DNA from: Bacteroidota bacterium
GTDB lineage: Bacteria > Chloroflexota > Anaerolineae > Aggregatilineales > Phototrophicaceae
Direction of reading: 5' to 3'
DNA length: 43,267 nt
Assembly: GCA_027492915.1 (NCBI GenBank)
Contig: JAPUDW010000325.1
Span: 7,249-50,515 of the forward strand
Below the pieces are notes generated by a model. That model had not been told where the DNA came from and searched no databases. It worked only from the letters and a program-made list of their open reading frames with translations. Shown piece by piece: positions 32,264 to 40,709 of the stretch (position 1 is the first letter of the stretch; the number at the start of each line of letters is the position of its first letter). Made by a program: the position numbers and the translations under genes.

Positions 32264-32654
32264 GGTGATCTCTAAACCCCTAAATCCCTGTAAGTGCCGC
32301 CATACATCGGTCGGCTGAATGTGTAAATCACATTGCCATAAATATAGGAGATGGCTATTTAGAAGTTGTGCAGATTACATAAGCATAAGATTAAGATTGC
32401 AGTACGTTAAACCTTGGATTTCGGCTGGTTTATTTGGGTTATGCAGGGCGCACAGCCATGGTACGTGTACACAATAGCGTGGTTGGGTGTTTTTGGAGAC
32501 GCGGACTGTCCCTACACCCATCCAAAACAATATTTGTTCTCTCAAATCTTGATGTAGGGACGCGATATATCGCGTCCGGTTTCACAATTTTATCCTCCAC
32601 GCTATCATGCGTAGGTATCACAGCCATGCGCCCCTACAATTCAAATTTCGCTGG
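32264..32654. other. Intergenic stretch holding a nested inverted-repeat block
   Basis: No gene is supported. The left 120 bases are AT-rich and should hold the promoter of dioxygenase copy B. From 32440 to 32640 several nested inverted repeats lie inside one another (listed separately). The right end reaches the stop of the acetyltransferase gene. Confidence 0.5.
32440..32640. repeat. Nested palindrome block, about 200 bp
   Basis: The outermost arms are GGGCGCACAGCCATG at the left and ACAGCCATGCGCCCCTAC at the right, two halves of the REP-like palindrome. Inside are ATAGCGTGG (32474-32482) with CCACGCTAT (32597-32605), and GTCCCTACA (32508-32516) with TGTAGGGAC (32553-32561). The latter run into GGGACGCGATATATCGCGTCC (split as GGACGCGATA and TATCGCGTCC, 32558-32577). 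The whole can fold into one long hairpin with branches. Confidence 0.6.
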
Positions 32655-33953
32655 TTAATACCCGTTGTAGATGAAGGAAGCGAGCTTTGGGAACAGCACA
32701 TCGACCAACGGTTGTGAGCGCGACCAGCAGCTTACATCGGGGTACATCGCCGAAAGTTCTTCACGGCTGCGGTAGCCGAGCAGCAGCGGCGCGAACAGCA
32801 GCGGCGGGATATTGATTTCCCCGCGTTCGCTAAAGCCTATCGAGTTAACCGAAAGCAGCTTACCGTGGTCGAAGTGCAGGTCAAACGCTTCGCGGTACAG
32901 GTTAATGATGACATGCTCGTTCAAACCGCTGTAGGTGCTGTTGGCGATGCGCCGCTCCAGCACCGGCGCGATCTTCCGCAGCAGTCGCCCCACATCGACG
33001 ATATGCATCTGCCACGCATACGCCCCTGCGTGATGCACATGCCATGTTTTGGCGAGTTGAAGCAGGTCACAGTTGGCGGGCAGGTTCAGGCGGATGCTCG
33101 GCTTGCCGCGCTCAACCGCGATCTGCTTGAGCTTCACCACCGTCGCTTCGGCTGCTGCTGCGTTCAGGCGGGATACCTCGCAAACGATCAAGCCAGTGCC
33201 AAAACCTTCGAGGGCGATACGCCAATAGCCGCGTGGCTTTCCTGCTGCGTCCAGCACCAACCAGAACTCGCTTTCAGTGTCGCCGGTGACCCCTTCGATC
33301 AAGTAGCGCCATGTCTCGGCATCCCGAACGGCGCTAATGTCGAGCGTTTTGGCGGCTTCGTCGTAGAGTACCATCAGCACCGGCACATCATCCCGCGACG
33401 CACGGCGGATTTGTAACGCGGTAGCCGCCTCCACTGGCGCATCCGGCAGGTTATGCAGTTCGAGGTGGAAGTTCGCCTCTAAGGGAATGGCGTACTCATA
33501 ACCGAATTGGCGGTAAAAGTAAGGGTTTCCCTGAATGTTGCTCAGGTCATACTCGCCTTCGCGCAGCAGTTCCTTATGGCGACTGACGAGTGTGCGGATT
33601 AGGCCGCGCTTGCGGTAAGCTTCCAGCGTGCCAACGACACCCAGTTCGCCGGACTTCAGCAGCACATCCTCATAGCGCCACACCCACGGGATGAGCGATA
33701 AGGCCGAAACGATTTGTCGTGACGCGGCTTCTTCGATATACAGCCAGTGTTCGAGACGGGTATGCGGGTGGTTAAAGATCAGCGAACGGGTCATTTCCGC
33801 CACACCTGCGCCGAATATTTGCCCGTTAAAGAGTGCTAGCCGTTCGGCATCTTCCTTGTCGCGGATGGATTTGAGGATGAGGCCGTTATCCAACGGTCGG
33901 GTAAAAGCGGTGGTTGGTGTTAACAAAGGATCACTTGCCTTTCGAGGACGCAA
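32655..33953 (-). CDS. GNAT N-acetyltransferase, Eis-like
   Basis: The 432-residue length and order match Eis-type enzymes: an N-terminal GNAT domain with the acetyl-CoA loop LGVVGTLEAYRKRGLIRTLV (about residues 85-105), a second GNAT-like domain (about 170-310) and a C-terminal sterol-carrier-like domain ending with LFPKLASFIYNGY. Eis proteins form hexamers and acetylate aminoglycosides or other amines; other relatives act on unknown small molecules. There is no ATG near the first domain. The most upstream start is TTG at 33953, while a second TTG nine codons later has AAAGG before it. Neighbours give no substrate clue. Confidence 0.85.
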   Translation of the reverse strand: MRPRKASDPLLTPTTAFTRPLDNGLILKSIRDKEDAERLALFNGQIFGAGVAEMTRSLIFNHPHTRLEHWLYIEEAASRQIVSALSLIPWVWRYEDVLLKSGELGVVGTLEAYRKRGLIRTLVSRHKELLREGEYDLSNIQGNPYFYRQFGYEYAIPLEANFHLELHNLPDAPVEAATALQIRRASRDDVPVLMVLYDEAAKTLDISAVRDAETWRYLIEGVTGDTESEFWLVLDAAGKPRGYWRIALEGFGTGLIVCEVSRLNAAAAEATVVKLKQIAVERGKPSIRLNLPANCDLLQLAKTWHVHHAGAYAWQMHIVDVGRLLRKIAPVLERRIANSTYSGLNEHVIINLYREAFDLHFDHGKLLSVNSIGFSERGEINIPPLLFAPLLLGYRSREELSAMYPDVSCWSRSQPLVDVLFPKLASFIYNGY

Positions 33954-34164
33954 AATCCATTCTCAGTGGATGAGAACAGCGGATATTTATAGGTTGGTTT
34001 GGGAGAAACAAAAATAACATCGCCAGCGCAGGGCTGGAATGGGCATGAAAGTGGCGCTAGGCTGTTGGTTGCCTAGCTTAGAGGACTTGCACCAATTGAA
34101 GTTTGTTGATCATACGTTTACTTTACAAGGTGGGTGGCAATTCGTCAATGTGGTCAGTGAATCC

Positions 34165-34208
34165 CACCCCTAGCGCCCTCTCCAACGTTTTGGAGAGGGT
34201 CGGGGGTG
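34165..34208. repeat. CACCCC/GGGGTG palindrome behind the cyclophilin gene
   Basis: CACCCCTAGCGCCCTCTCCAA and TTGGAGAGGGTCGGGGGTG form a long stem (19-21 bases per arm) with a CGTT loop. It begins just beyond the cyclophilin stop at 34213 and could terminate it. The CCCTCTCCAA/TTGGAGAGGG core equals that of the element at 15444-15480. Confidence 0.7.
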
Positions 34209-34212
34209 AACT

Positions 34213-36165
34213 TTACTCAATCGCGCTGTAGAGAATCTCGGTCAAGAATGGCTCATAAATCTGTCCCGCCACAAACTCCACCAGTGCCACATCCAACAGA
34301 TCAGTTATGCCTTCAAGATCGGCTGGCAGCACGATGCTCACCGTCGCAATAAATGTCCCGTGTCGCCAGTAGGTCATCGCGCGGATCACCCGCTGGTCGC
34401 ATAAAGTCTCGGTCTTGGTAAAGTAAGGATGCGGCAGCATATCGGAATTTCGCTGTGCATCAAACCCGCTTTTCAGGGCTAACTGTTCAATTACCGGATC
34501 AGCAATCGCTGCGGCTGCGTCTGCCTCGCTTGCAAAGGCATCCAGCGCGTAACTCGCCGAGAAAAATTGTATTTGCGAGCTATCACACGTTGTATTGGTC
34601 AGCACACTCGCCACACGATAGAGATGCTGATACGTGTCGAAGAATGCGCCCAAATCCGGTTGCACAGTCGCCGATGCTGCATTCACCACCTCGTCGCTTG
34701 TCTGGTTGAGCTTCTCATTCGTTAGCGAGTCCGCTAGATCGTTCGTAATCAGGTTGTCTACGCGGCTCATCGCCAGCACCACATCAGCCTGTGTTGGCGG
34801 CAGGTTGTCGGACAGCTTCACTAGCGACGGGTCAGTAATAATCAGCACCGTATCCAGCGTTGTGCCGGCATCGCGCGGGTTTGCCGCAGGGTCGCGTAGT
34901 TCAATCTTGCGGACATTCGCCAACCCCTCGATCACCTGCCCGAAAATCGAATAATCGCCGTTCAGATAGGTTTGCGGCCCCACCGTCACAAAAAATTGGC
35001 TGCCGTTGGTGTTCGGCCCTGCGTTCGCCATCGCCAACCGCCCCGGCACGTCAAACCGCAGCGATGGCACAATCTCGTCGCCAAAGCTGTATCCCGGCCC
35101 GCCTGTCCCCGTGCCTGTCGGGTCACCACCCTGCGCCATAAACCCTTGGATGACGCGGTGGAAGGTCGTGTTATTGTAATAACCTGCTTCCGCCAGAAAC
35201 ACGAAATTGTTTACCGTCAAGGGGGTCAGCTTCTCCGTCAGGTCGATATAAACCGGCCCCGCGCCCGTACACAGAATCGCGTAGTAATCCACGTTCCTTT
35301 CCAGCACCTGTTCCGCCTGCCGGAAGCTGCGCGTTTCAGGGTCGCTGACGGGTGCAGCCGCCTCGCACAGTTCAGCCGGTGTTTGCGGCACAACCACTGC
35401 CACTGTCGGCTGCGGCGTTGCGGTTGGGTTCGCCTCCACTGTCGCCAGTTGCCCGCTGATCGCTGTTAGTGTTGTTTTAACTGCTGCCTGTGTTGTCGCT
35501 GCTGACGCTTGTGTAGCGCTAAACGCTGCTTGTAAATCACGCATCGCCGCCCGGTTGGTTGCTACCAGCAGCGCTTCTGCGGTATTCGCCTGTTGGACAA
35601 CTGCCCCCAACGTTGTCGTTGCTTGGGCTTCCTCGCTGGCAATCGCTTGAACCTGTGCCGTAGCAGCCGCTTCCTCGGCTTCAGCCCGTGTTGTTGCGGC
35701 GGCATTTACCACCGCACCTAGGGTCGTGGTCGCCTCTACCGCTGCACTCGCCAGCGCTTGTGATTGCACGTCCGCTGCTGCTTGTTCAGCCGCACTGACC
35801 GCTTGCGCTTGCGCCGTACTTGCTTGTGCGATCACAAAACTCAACGTTCCGGTTGCCTGTGCCTCAGCGCTGGCAAGTGCTTGCGCTTGTTCGGTCGCTG
35901 CCGCCTGTGCTGCGTCGGTTATGGCGTTCGCCTGTGCCGTGGCGGCGGTCTGGAAGGCGCCGGTCGCTTCAGCCGCCGCTGCGGTGACGAACTGCGCCCC
36001 CAGCGTCGCCTGTTTATTCAAGTTGTTCACCTGTCCGGTCGCGGTGTTGTGGGCAATCGCCAGCTCATTCTGTGCTTGCCCCACGTTCAAAGATTGCACA
36101 ATCGCAAATAGCACAGCAACCGCTGCCACCGCGCCTAATATCCCTAATATCATCCGGTTATTCAT
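34213..36165 (-). CDS. Membrane-anchored cyclophilin-type peptidyl-prolyl isomerase with Ala-rich stalk
   Basis: About 650 residues in four parts. An N-terminal helix (RMILGILGAVAAVAVLFAIVQ) anchors the protein. Residues about 30-250 form an Ala/Gln/Thr-rich helical stalk built of three similar units that share the pattern ALASxxxxATTTLGAVV. A Thr/Pro linker (NPTATPQPTVAVV) follows. The cyclophilin domain (about 290-470) has FHRVIQGFMAQGGDP and MANAGPNTNGSQFFVT, so the catalytic Arg and Gln are kept. About 180 residues more form an unassigned C-terminal domain. It should fold proteins outside the membrane. ATG at 36165 has AGGAAG upstream; an in-frame start at 36189 adds eight residues. Confidence 0.88.
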   Translation of the reverse strand: MNNRMILGILGAVAAVAVLFAIVQSLNVGQAQNELAIAHNTATGQVNNLNKQATLGAQFVTAAAAEATGAFQTAATAQANAITDAAQAAATEQAQALASAEAQATGTLSFVIAQASTAQAQAVSAAEQAAADVQSQALASAAVEATTTLGAVVNAAATTRAEAEEAAATAQVQAIASEEAQATTTLGAVVQQANTAEALLVATNRAAMRDLQAAFSATQASAATTQAAVKTTLTAISGQLATVEANPTATPQPTVAVVVPQTPAELCEAAAPVSDPETRSFRQAEQVLERNVDYYAILCTGAGPVYIDLTEKLTPLTVNNFVFLAEAGYYNNTTFHRVIQGFMAQGGDPTGTGTGGPGYSFGDEIVPSLRFDVPGRLAMANAGPNTNGSQFFVTVGPQTYLNGDYSIFGQVIEGLANVRKIELRDPAANPRDAGTTLDTVLIITDPSLVKLSDNLPPTQADVVLAMSRVDNLITNDLADSLTNEKLNQTSDEVVNAASATVQPDLGAFFDTYQHLYRVASVLTNTTCDSSQIQFFSASYALDAFASEADAAAAIADPVIEQLALKSGFDAQRNSDMLPHPYFTKTETLCDQRVIRAMTYWRHGTFIATVSIVLPADLEGITDLLDVALVEFVAGQIYEPFLTEILYSAIE

Positions 36166-36703
36166 GGTCAGCTTCCTAACATCAGTCATAAATTCGATTT
36201 TTGCGCCCCATAAACATCCCTACTGTACCATGCCTCCACCACATCTAAAAAAAGCTCTTAGCGTTCTCTTCTATCTTGGCGGTTCAATTTGACTACCGAC
36301 TACGAACCTTGCTCCTCGCCCACTTTTGCAATATCATAGGCAGTATCGTAAATTGAGCAGAAAGGCATACATTTATCATGTCCGCTACCACATCCAACAT
36401 GACAACAGGCAAAGCTGTCTTTCACTGCGCTTAGACATTATCCGGTTTCGTGCTTTTGATTTGAATACCCCCGGATAATTCGCTCCGTTTGATTTGCTTC
36501 TCCGCTAAGTGCTCGTTTTTGCCAACGCTGCCTGATGAACCCCCTACCGTGAGGTGGTAGTACGGCGCTGCTTGGTGATTCCCAAATAATGTTCACAAAT
36601 TTGCCGCGCACCTGTCGCCTCATAGCATTCAGCCGACTCGCGCTGCCGCACGACTCATAATCAACCTGTCATCACCTGACAGAACCGTTTGAGGAGCAAT
36701 TTT
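36166..36703. other. Intergenic stretch between divergent genes
   Basis: About 540 bases hold the divergent promoters of the cyclophilin and exporter genes. ATTATCCGG (36437-36445) and CCGGATAAT (36471-36479) are perfect 9-bp inverted repeats with a 25-nt loop. CTACC and GGTAG flank a short loop near 36543-36560. A minus-strand frame of 61 codons at 36438-36623 has no support. GAGGAG at 36691-36696 is the ribosome site of the exporter. Confidence 0.45.
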
Positions 36704-38440
36704 GTGAATTCCCGTCTCAAGTTTTTCTTTTCCTACTACAAACCCTATCGCCGTCTGCTGCTGGCGGATGTCGTCTGTGCATTCGTGGTTTCAGCCATAG
36801 CGGTTGTGCTGCCCTTATGCGCCCAATACATCACCAAGGATGTCCTCGTCAACAACGCATCAGACGCCCTCAACCAGATCTATCTGATGGGCTTTATCAT
36901 GCTGGCCTTGGTTCTCGCCTATACGCTGTGCAACGGCTTCGTCGACTATCGGGGGCATGTCATGGGCGCGATGATGGAACGCGACATGCGCCGCGACCTG
37001 TTCGACCACTATCAAAAGCTGTCGTTCGGCTTTTATGATGAGCGTAAAACCGGCCAATTGATGACGCGCCTCACCAATGACCTATTCTGGATTTCCGAAC
37101 TCGCGCATCATGGGCCGGAAGATCTCTCGATTGCCGTGTTGAAGGCCATCGGCACCTTCATTATTCTGATCAACATCAACGTCGGCCTAACCCTCATCGT
37201 TTTCCTGTTCTTGCCCATCATGGCGGTCTACGCCTTCTACTTCAATCACCGCATGAATATCGCCCTTGGCAAGAGCAAGGAACGCATCAGCGACATCAAC
37301 GCGCAGGTCGAGGACACCCTCTCCGGTATCCGTGTCGTCAAGTCCTTCACCAACGAAGCCGTCGAAACGGGCAAGTTCGCCCGTGAAAATAACCGCTTTG
37401 TCGACAGCCGTGGCGCGGGTTATCTCAGCGAAGCCTACTTCTCCAACGGTATGGAAGCCTTTGCCCAGCTCATCACCATCGCTGTGGTCATCTTCGGCGG
37501 TGCGCGTATCGTCAACGCCTCGCTTGACCTTGCCGATTTAGTTACCTTCGTTCTCTACGTCGGCATATTGATCGACCCCGTTCACCGCATCGTAAACTTC
37601 TCGCGCTTGTATCAAGAAGGCATTACCGGATTCAACCGCTTCACCGAAATTATGGAGATCGAGCCGGATATTCAAGACGCGCCCGATGCTGCCGAATTGA
37701 AGCAGGTGGAGGGCAACATCCAATTCCGCAGCGTTAGCTTCAAATACCGCGAGGAATATAACGATGTGGTTAAAAATATCTCGTTGGACATTCGCGCTGG
37801 CGAATATGTCGCCCTCGTCGGCTCGTCCGGTGTCGGTAAAACCACGCTCTGCTCGCTCATTCCGCGTTTCTACGAAGTCACCGGCGGTCAAATCCTCATC
37901 GACGGGCAGGACATCCGCGATGTAACCCTGCACTCGCTGCGTCGTAACATCGGCATCGTCCAGCAGGATGTCTACCTGTTCGCCGGCACGGTTGCCGATA
38001 ACATCCGCTACGGCAAGTTGGATGCCTCCCGCGACGAAATCATCGCCGCAGCTAAACGCGCCAACGCCCACGACTTCATCATGGAACTGCCCAATGGCTA
38101 TGATACCGACATCGGTCAGCGTGGCGTAAAGCTCTCCGGTGGGCAAAAGCAGCGCCTCAGCATCGCCCGTGTGTTCCTCAAAGACCCACCCATCATCATC
38201 TTTGACGAAGCCACCAGCGCCCTCGACAACGAAAGCGAGAAGGCCGTCAAAGCCTCGCTCGAGCAGTTGACCAATAACCGTACCACGCTCGTCATCGCCC
38301 ACCGCCTATCCACCGTCCGCAACGCCCAGCGCATTGTGGTGCTCACCGACAGCGGCGTCGAAGAACAGGGGACGCACGACCAGCTCATCGCGCGTGACGG
38401 CACCTACGCCAACCTCTATAACATGCAGCTCGAAATATGA
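36704..38440 (+). CDS. ABC exporter, fused membrane and ATPase domains (MsbA-like)
   Basis: The product of about 578 residues combines a six-helix membrane domain (residues about 15-315) with a C-terminal nucleotide-binding domain. The ATPase has Walker A GSSGVGKTT (about 373-381), the signature LSGGQKQR (477-484), Walker B PIIIFDEATSALD (496-508) and the switch IAHRLST. As a half-transporter it must dimerise and would export lipids, drugs or peptides across the cytoplasmic membrane. The start is GTG at 36704, seven bases behind GAGGAG; a TTG at 36689 reads into the same frame but overlaps the ribosome site. No partner half-transporter gene follows, so it is likely a homodimer. Confidence 0.93.
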   Translation: MNSRLKFFFSYYKPYRRLLLADVVCAFVVSAIAVVLPLCAQYITKDVLVNNASDALNQIYLMGFIMLALVLAYTLCNGFVDYRGHVMGAMMERDMRRDLFDHYQKLSFGFYDERKTGQLMTRLTNDLFWISELAHHGPEDLSIAVLKAIGTFIILININVGLTLIVFLFLPIMAVYAFYFNHRMNIALGKSKERISDINAQVEDTLSGIRVVKSFTNEAVETGKFARENNRFVDSRGAGYLSEAYFSNGMEAFAQLITIAVVIFGGARIVNASLDLADLVTFVLYVGILIDPVHRIVNFSRLYQEGITGFNRFTEIMEIEPDIQDAPDAAELKQVEGNIQFRSVSFKYREEYNDVVKNISLDIRAGEYVALVGSSGVGKTTLCSLIPRFYEVTGGQILIDGQDIRDVTLHSLRRNIGIVQQDVYLFAGTVADNIRYGKLDASRDEIIAAAKRANAHDFIMELPNGYDTDIGQRGVKLSGGQKQRLSIARVFLKDPPIIIFDEATSALDNESEKAVKASLEQLTNNRTTLVIAHRLSTVRNAQRIVVLTDSGVEEQGTHDQLIARDGTYANLYNMQLEI

Positions 38441-38463
38441 GTCACCTCATCCTCAAAATGGTA

Positions 38464-38484
38464 GGGGCGCACGGCTGTGCGCCC
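38464..38484. repeat. REP-like GGGGCGCAC palindrome
   Basis: GGGCGCAC and GTGCGCCC flank GGCT, 24 nt after the exporter stop. It is the closest match to the copy at 7724-7746. Confidence 0.7.
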
Positions 38485-38514
38485 GCTTCTCCCCATCCCC
38501 ACCGCCACATCTCT

Positions 38515-38538
38515 GTAGGGGTTTGCCGCTGGCAAGCC
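38515..38538. repeat. REP-like GGGTTTGCC palindrome
   Basis: GTAGGGGTTTGCC and GGCAAGCCC pair with one wobble around GCT. It shares the GTAGGGG opening with the previous palindrome and the GGTTTG/CAAACC arms with the hairpin at 3782-3813. Confidence 0.6.
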
Positions 38539-38817
38539 CTCATTACCAACCCCATACTACTTTGAGCCTCAAGAGGGTGATCACGTTATTGACAGGGAAT
38601 GTCACAGCACCGGATTACAAGATGCTGGCGCGGTTTAGTGCTGGTTCTGGTAGGCGGCGCTATACTGGTAATCATTGTGGTTATTTATAGTCGGTGAGCA
38701 GTGCGACATGTTGAAACTGATCTGCCGGATTATCAGGGACAATGATGACTTCCAAATGAGCATCCTCAAAGGCAAGCAATAAGACGGGGACACGGCTACC
38801 CTACAAGTTGAGTAATT

Positions 38818-39939
38818 GTGACTGTTAATTCCCCCCTCCGCGTATTGATGCTCTCCAAAGCCTGTATTGTAGGTATCTACCAGCGTAAGCTCGAAGAAAT
38901 CGCACAACTCGGCATTGACCTGCTGACTCTCGTGCCGCCCTCATGGAAGGACGAACGCGGCGACACCCCGTTAGAGCGCGTGTATACAGATGGCTATCAG
39001 TTGCAAGACATCCCTATCCGCCTTAATGGGAACTTCCACCTGCACCATTACCCCACATTGGGCGACTGGATGCGGCGTTTTCGCCCACATATCGTCCACA
39101 TCGACGAAGAACCGTATAACGCGGCCTCGTGGCAGGCGCTGTACTATGCAAGGCAAGTAGGGGCAAAGTCGCTCTTCTTTAGCTGGCAGAATATCAATCG
39201 TCGTTATCCCCCGCCCTTTAGCTGGGGTGAACACTGGGTGCTGAACAACGTCGAAACCGCGTTGATGGGGACGGAGAGCGCGGCGCAGGTCTGGCGCGAG
39301 AAGGGTTACACTAAGCCGCTGGCAGTTGTCCCGCAGTTCGGGACTGATCCACAGTTATTTACCCCGCGCCCTGTAAACAATGAGCGCGAAAAACCCCCCT
39401 TCACTATTGGCTATGTCGGGCGTTTGATTGAAGAAAAAGGTATCCATCTCCTGCTGCAAGCCGCCGCAGGACTAACAGGCGAATGGCGCTTGAGGTTGAT
39501 CGGCAGCGGGCCTTATAAGAACGAGTTGGTGGCATTGGCCGAGCGCTTAGGCATTGCAGACCGCCTTGAATGGGTCGCATGGGTGGCTTCGACCGATATG
39601 CCCGATCAGTATCATACCTTGGATGTGCTGGTCATCCCTTCACTAACGCGCCCCAACTGGAAAGAACAGTTCGGGCGGGTGATTACCGAAGCCATGTCCA
39701 GCGGCGTTCCGGTCATCGGCTCAAGCAGCGGCGCGATACCGGACATCATCGGTGAAGCGGGTTTGGTCGTGCCGGAGGGCAGTATCGAAGGGCTGCGGGC
39801 TGCGCTCGAAAGCCTGTGTGGGCAGCCGGATTTGCGGGTGCGGTTGGCGAACGCTGGGCGTGAGCGTGTGCTTGCCCATTTCACCCATCAACAGGTCGCG
39901 GCAGATACGGTCAGGGTGTATCGGGAGATGATGGCTTAA
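38818..39939 (+). CDS. Group 4 (GT-B) glycosyltransferase
   Basis: The 373-residue protein has the GT4 opening LRVLMLSKACIVGIYQRKL, an acceptor half with HIVHIDEEPYNAASWQALYYA, and the donor half IGYVGRLIEEKGIHLLLQAA (about 196-215) with GRVITEAMSSGVPVIGSSSGAIPDIIG around the EX7E region. It should transfer sugars onto envelope glycans or lipids at the cytosolic membrane face. GTG at 38818 is the only start before the first strand, with only a weak GAG upstream. Its stop overlaps that of the twin-FHA gene on the other strand (TTAA at 39936-39939). Confidence 0.9.
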   Translation: MTVNSPLRVLMLSKACIVGIYQRKLEEIAQLGIDLLTLVPPSWKDERGDTPLERVYTDGYQLQDIPIRLNGNFHLHHYPTLGDWMRRFRPHIVHIDEEPYNAASWQALYYARQVGAKSLFFSWQNINRRYPPPFSWGEHWVLNNVETALMGTESAAQVWREKGYTKPLAVVPQFGTDPQLFTPRPVNNEREKPPFTIGYVGRLIEEKGIHLLLQAAAGLTGEWRLRLIGSGPYKNELVALAERLGIADRLEWVAWVASTDMPDQYHTLDVLVIPSLTRPNWKEQFGRVITEAMSSGVPVIGSSSGAIPDIIGEAGLVVPEGSIEGLRAALESLCGQPDLRVRLANAGRERVLAHFTHQQVAADTVRVYREMMA

Positions 39940-40628
39940 CCCGCGCGGAATAAAACATTGGTTTTGCCAAATAAGATCAGGTCGCCATCGCGCAGAGGGC
40001 GGCCTTTTTCGTTCACCACCACATCATTAATCAGCGTCCCGTTGGAACTGCCGAGGTCGTAAACCATCCAGTTGTTATTGACCCGTTCCAACCGTGCGTG
40101 GGGTCGTGACACCGACGGGTCTTGTAACCCAATATCCCATGTCGCTTTGTTGGTGGCACGTCCAACGGTGATGCTTTGCAGAAGGAGCGGAATCGTCTGG
40201 CCTTCCTGCGGGCCGCTGGTGATAATCAGCTTACCCTGTCCGGTGCTGATGGTCGCGGTAATCAGCATACCACGCTGGCTGGCAGTGGCTTCTTCTTCCA
40301 TCGTGACGGTCGCGAAAAAGCGTAGTTCCGGCACGTAAAGGCGGATCACATCGCCTGCCGAAAGCGGGAAAGCTTGTTTGAGTTGAATATCGTTAACGAA
40401 GGTACCGTTAGCGCTGCCGGAGTCGGTAATCATGAACAAGCCATCACGGTAGCTGATGACGGCATGTTGGCGCGAAACATGCTCTTCGGGAATGCAGATG
40501 TCATTACCCGCTTGCCGACCAATCGAGGCGGTCGCACCTTCAGTCAGTACATATTCTTGTATCTCACCGGAGACGGGGTGCGTCCACGTAATTTTGGCGA
40601 TGGCGGATGGGAAAGGGCCTGTTGACAT
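39936..40628 (-). CDS. Protein with two FHA domains
   Basis: The product of about 230 residues contains two forkhead-associated domains. FHA1 (about residues 28-105) has SIGRQAGNDICIPEEHVSRQHAVISY and SGSANGTFVND. FHA2 (about 145-228) has ITVGRATNKATWDIGLQDPSVSRPHARLERV and LGSSNGTLINDVVV. Both keep the Gly-Arg, Ser-Arg-x-His and Asn-Gly positions needed to bind phosphothreonine. There is no catalytic domain, so it should act as a scaffold for a Ser/Thr-kinase pathway; no kinase gene is in the window. ATG at 40628 is preferred over GTG at 40634. Together with the FHA-receiver protein it suggests active phosphothreonine signalling. Confidence 0.92.
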   Translation of the reverse strand: MSTGPFPSAIAKITWTHPVSGEIQEYVLTEGATASIGRQAGNDICIPEEHVSRQHAVISYRDGLFMITDSGSANGTFVNDIQLKQAFPLSAGDVIRLYVPELRFFATVTMEEEATASQRGMLITATISTGQGKLIITSGPQEGQTIPLLLQSITVGRATNKATWDIGLQDPSVSRPHARLERVNNNWMVYDLGSSNGTLINDVVVNEKGRPLRDGDLILFGKTNVLFRAG

Positions 40629-40709
40629 ATTCACGCTGGTTTAGGTGTAGGAAACTACCCATATTATAGCATGACACTCACACAGCAAGCGCTTGATCTC
40701 AACGCAAAC

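Larger units (their letters stand above)
38441..38817. other. Intergenic stretch with two REP-like palindromes
   Basis: Between the exporter and the glycosyltransferase two palindromes lie in a row (38464-38484 and 38515-38538). Further right, a 32-codon plus-strand frame at 38599-38697 encodes one hydrophobic helix (LVLVLVGGAILVIIVVI) after a basic start, but its ribosome site is badly spaced, so it is not called as a gene. The rest shows no structure. Confidence 0.45.

Noticed and set aside
36438..36623. 61-codon minus-strand frame in the cyclophilin/exporter gap
   Set aside because: Composition is irregular, no ribosome site is seen and it overlaps an inverted repeat.
38599..38697. Possible 32-residue single-helix membrane peptide
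   Set aside because: The hydrophobic run is suggestive but the purine-rich site is only three bases before the ATG, and nothing else supports expression.
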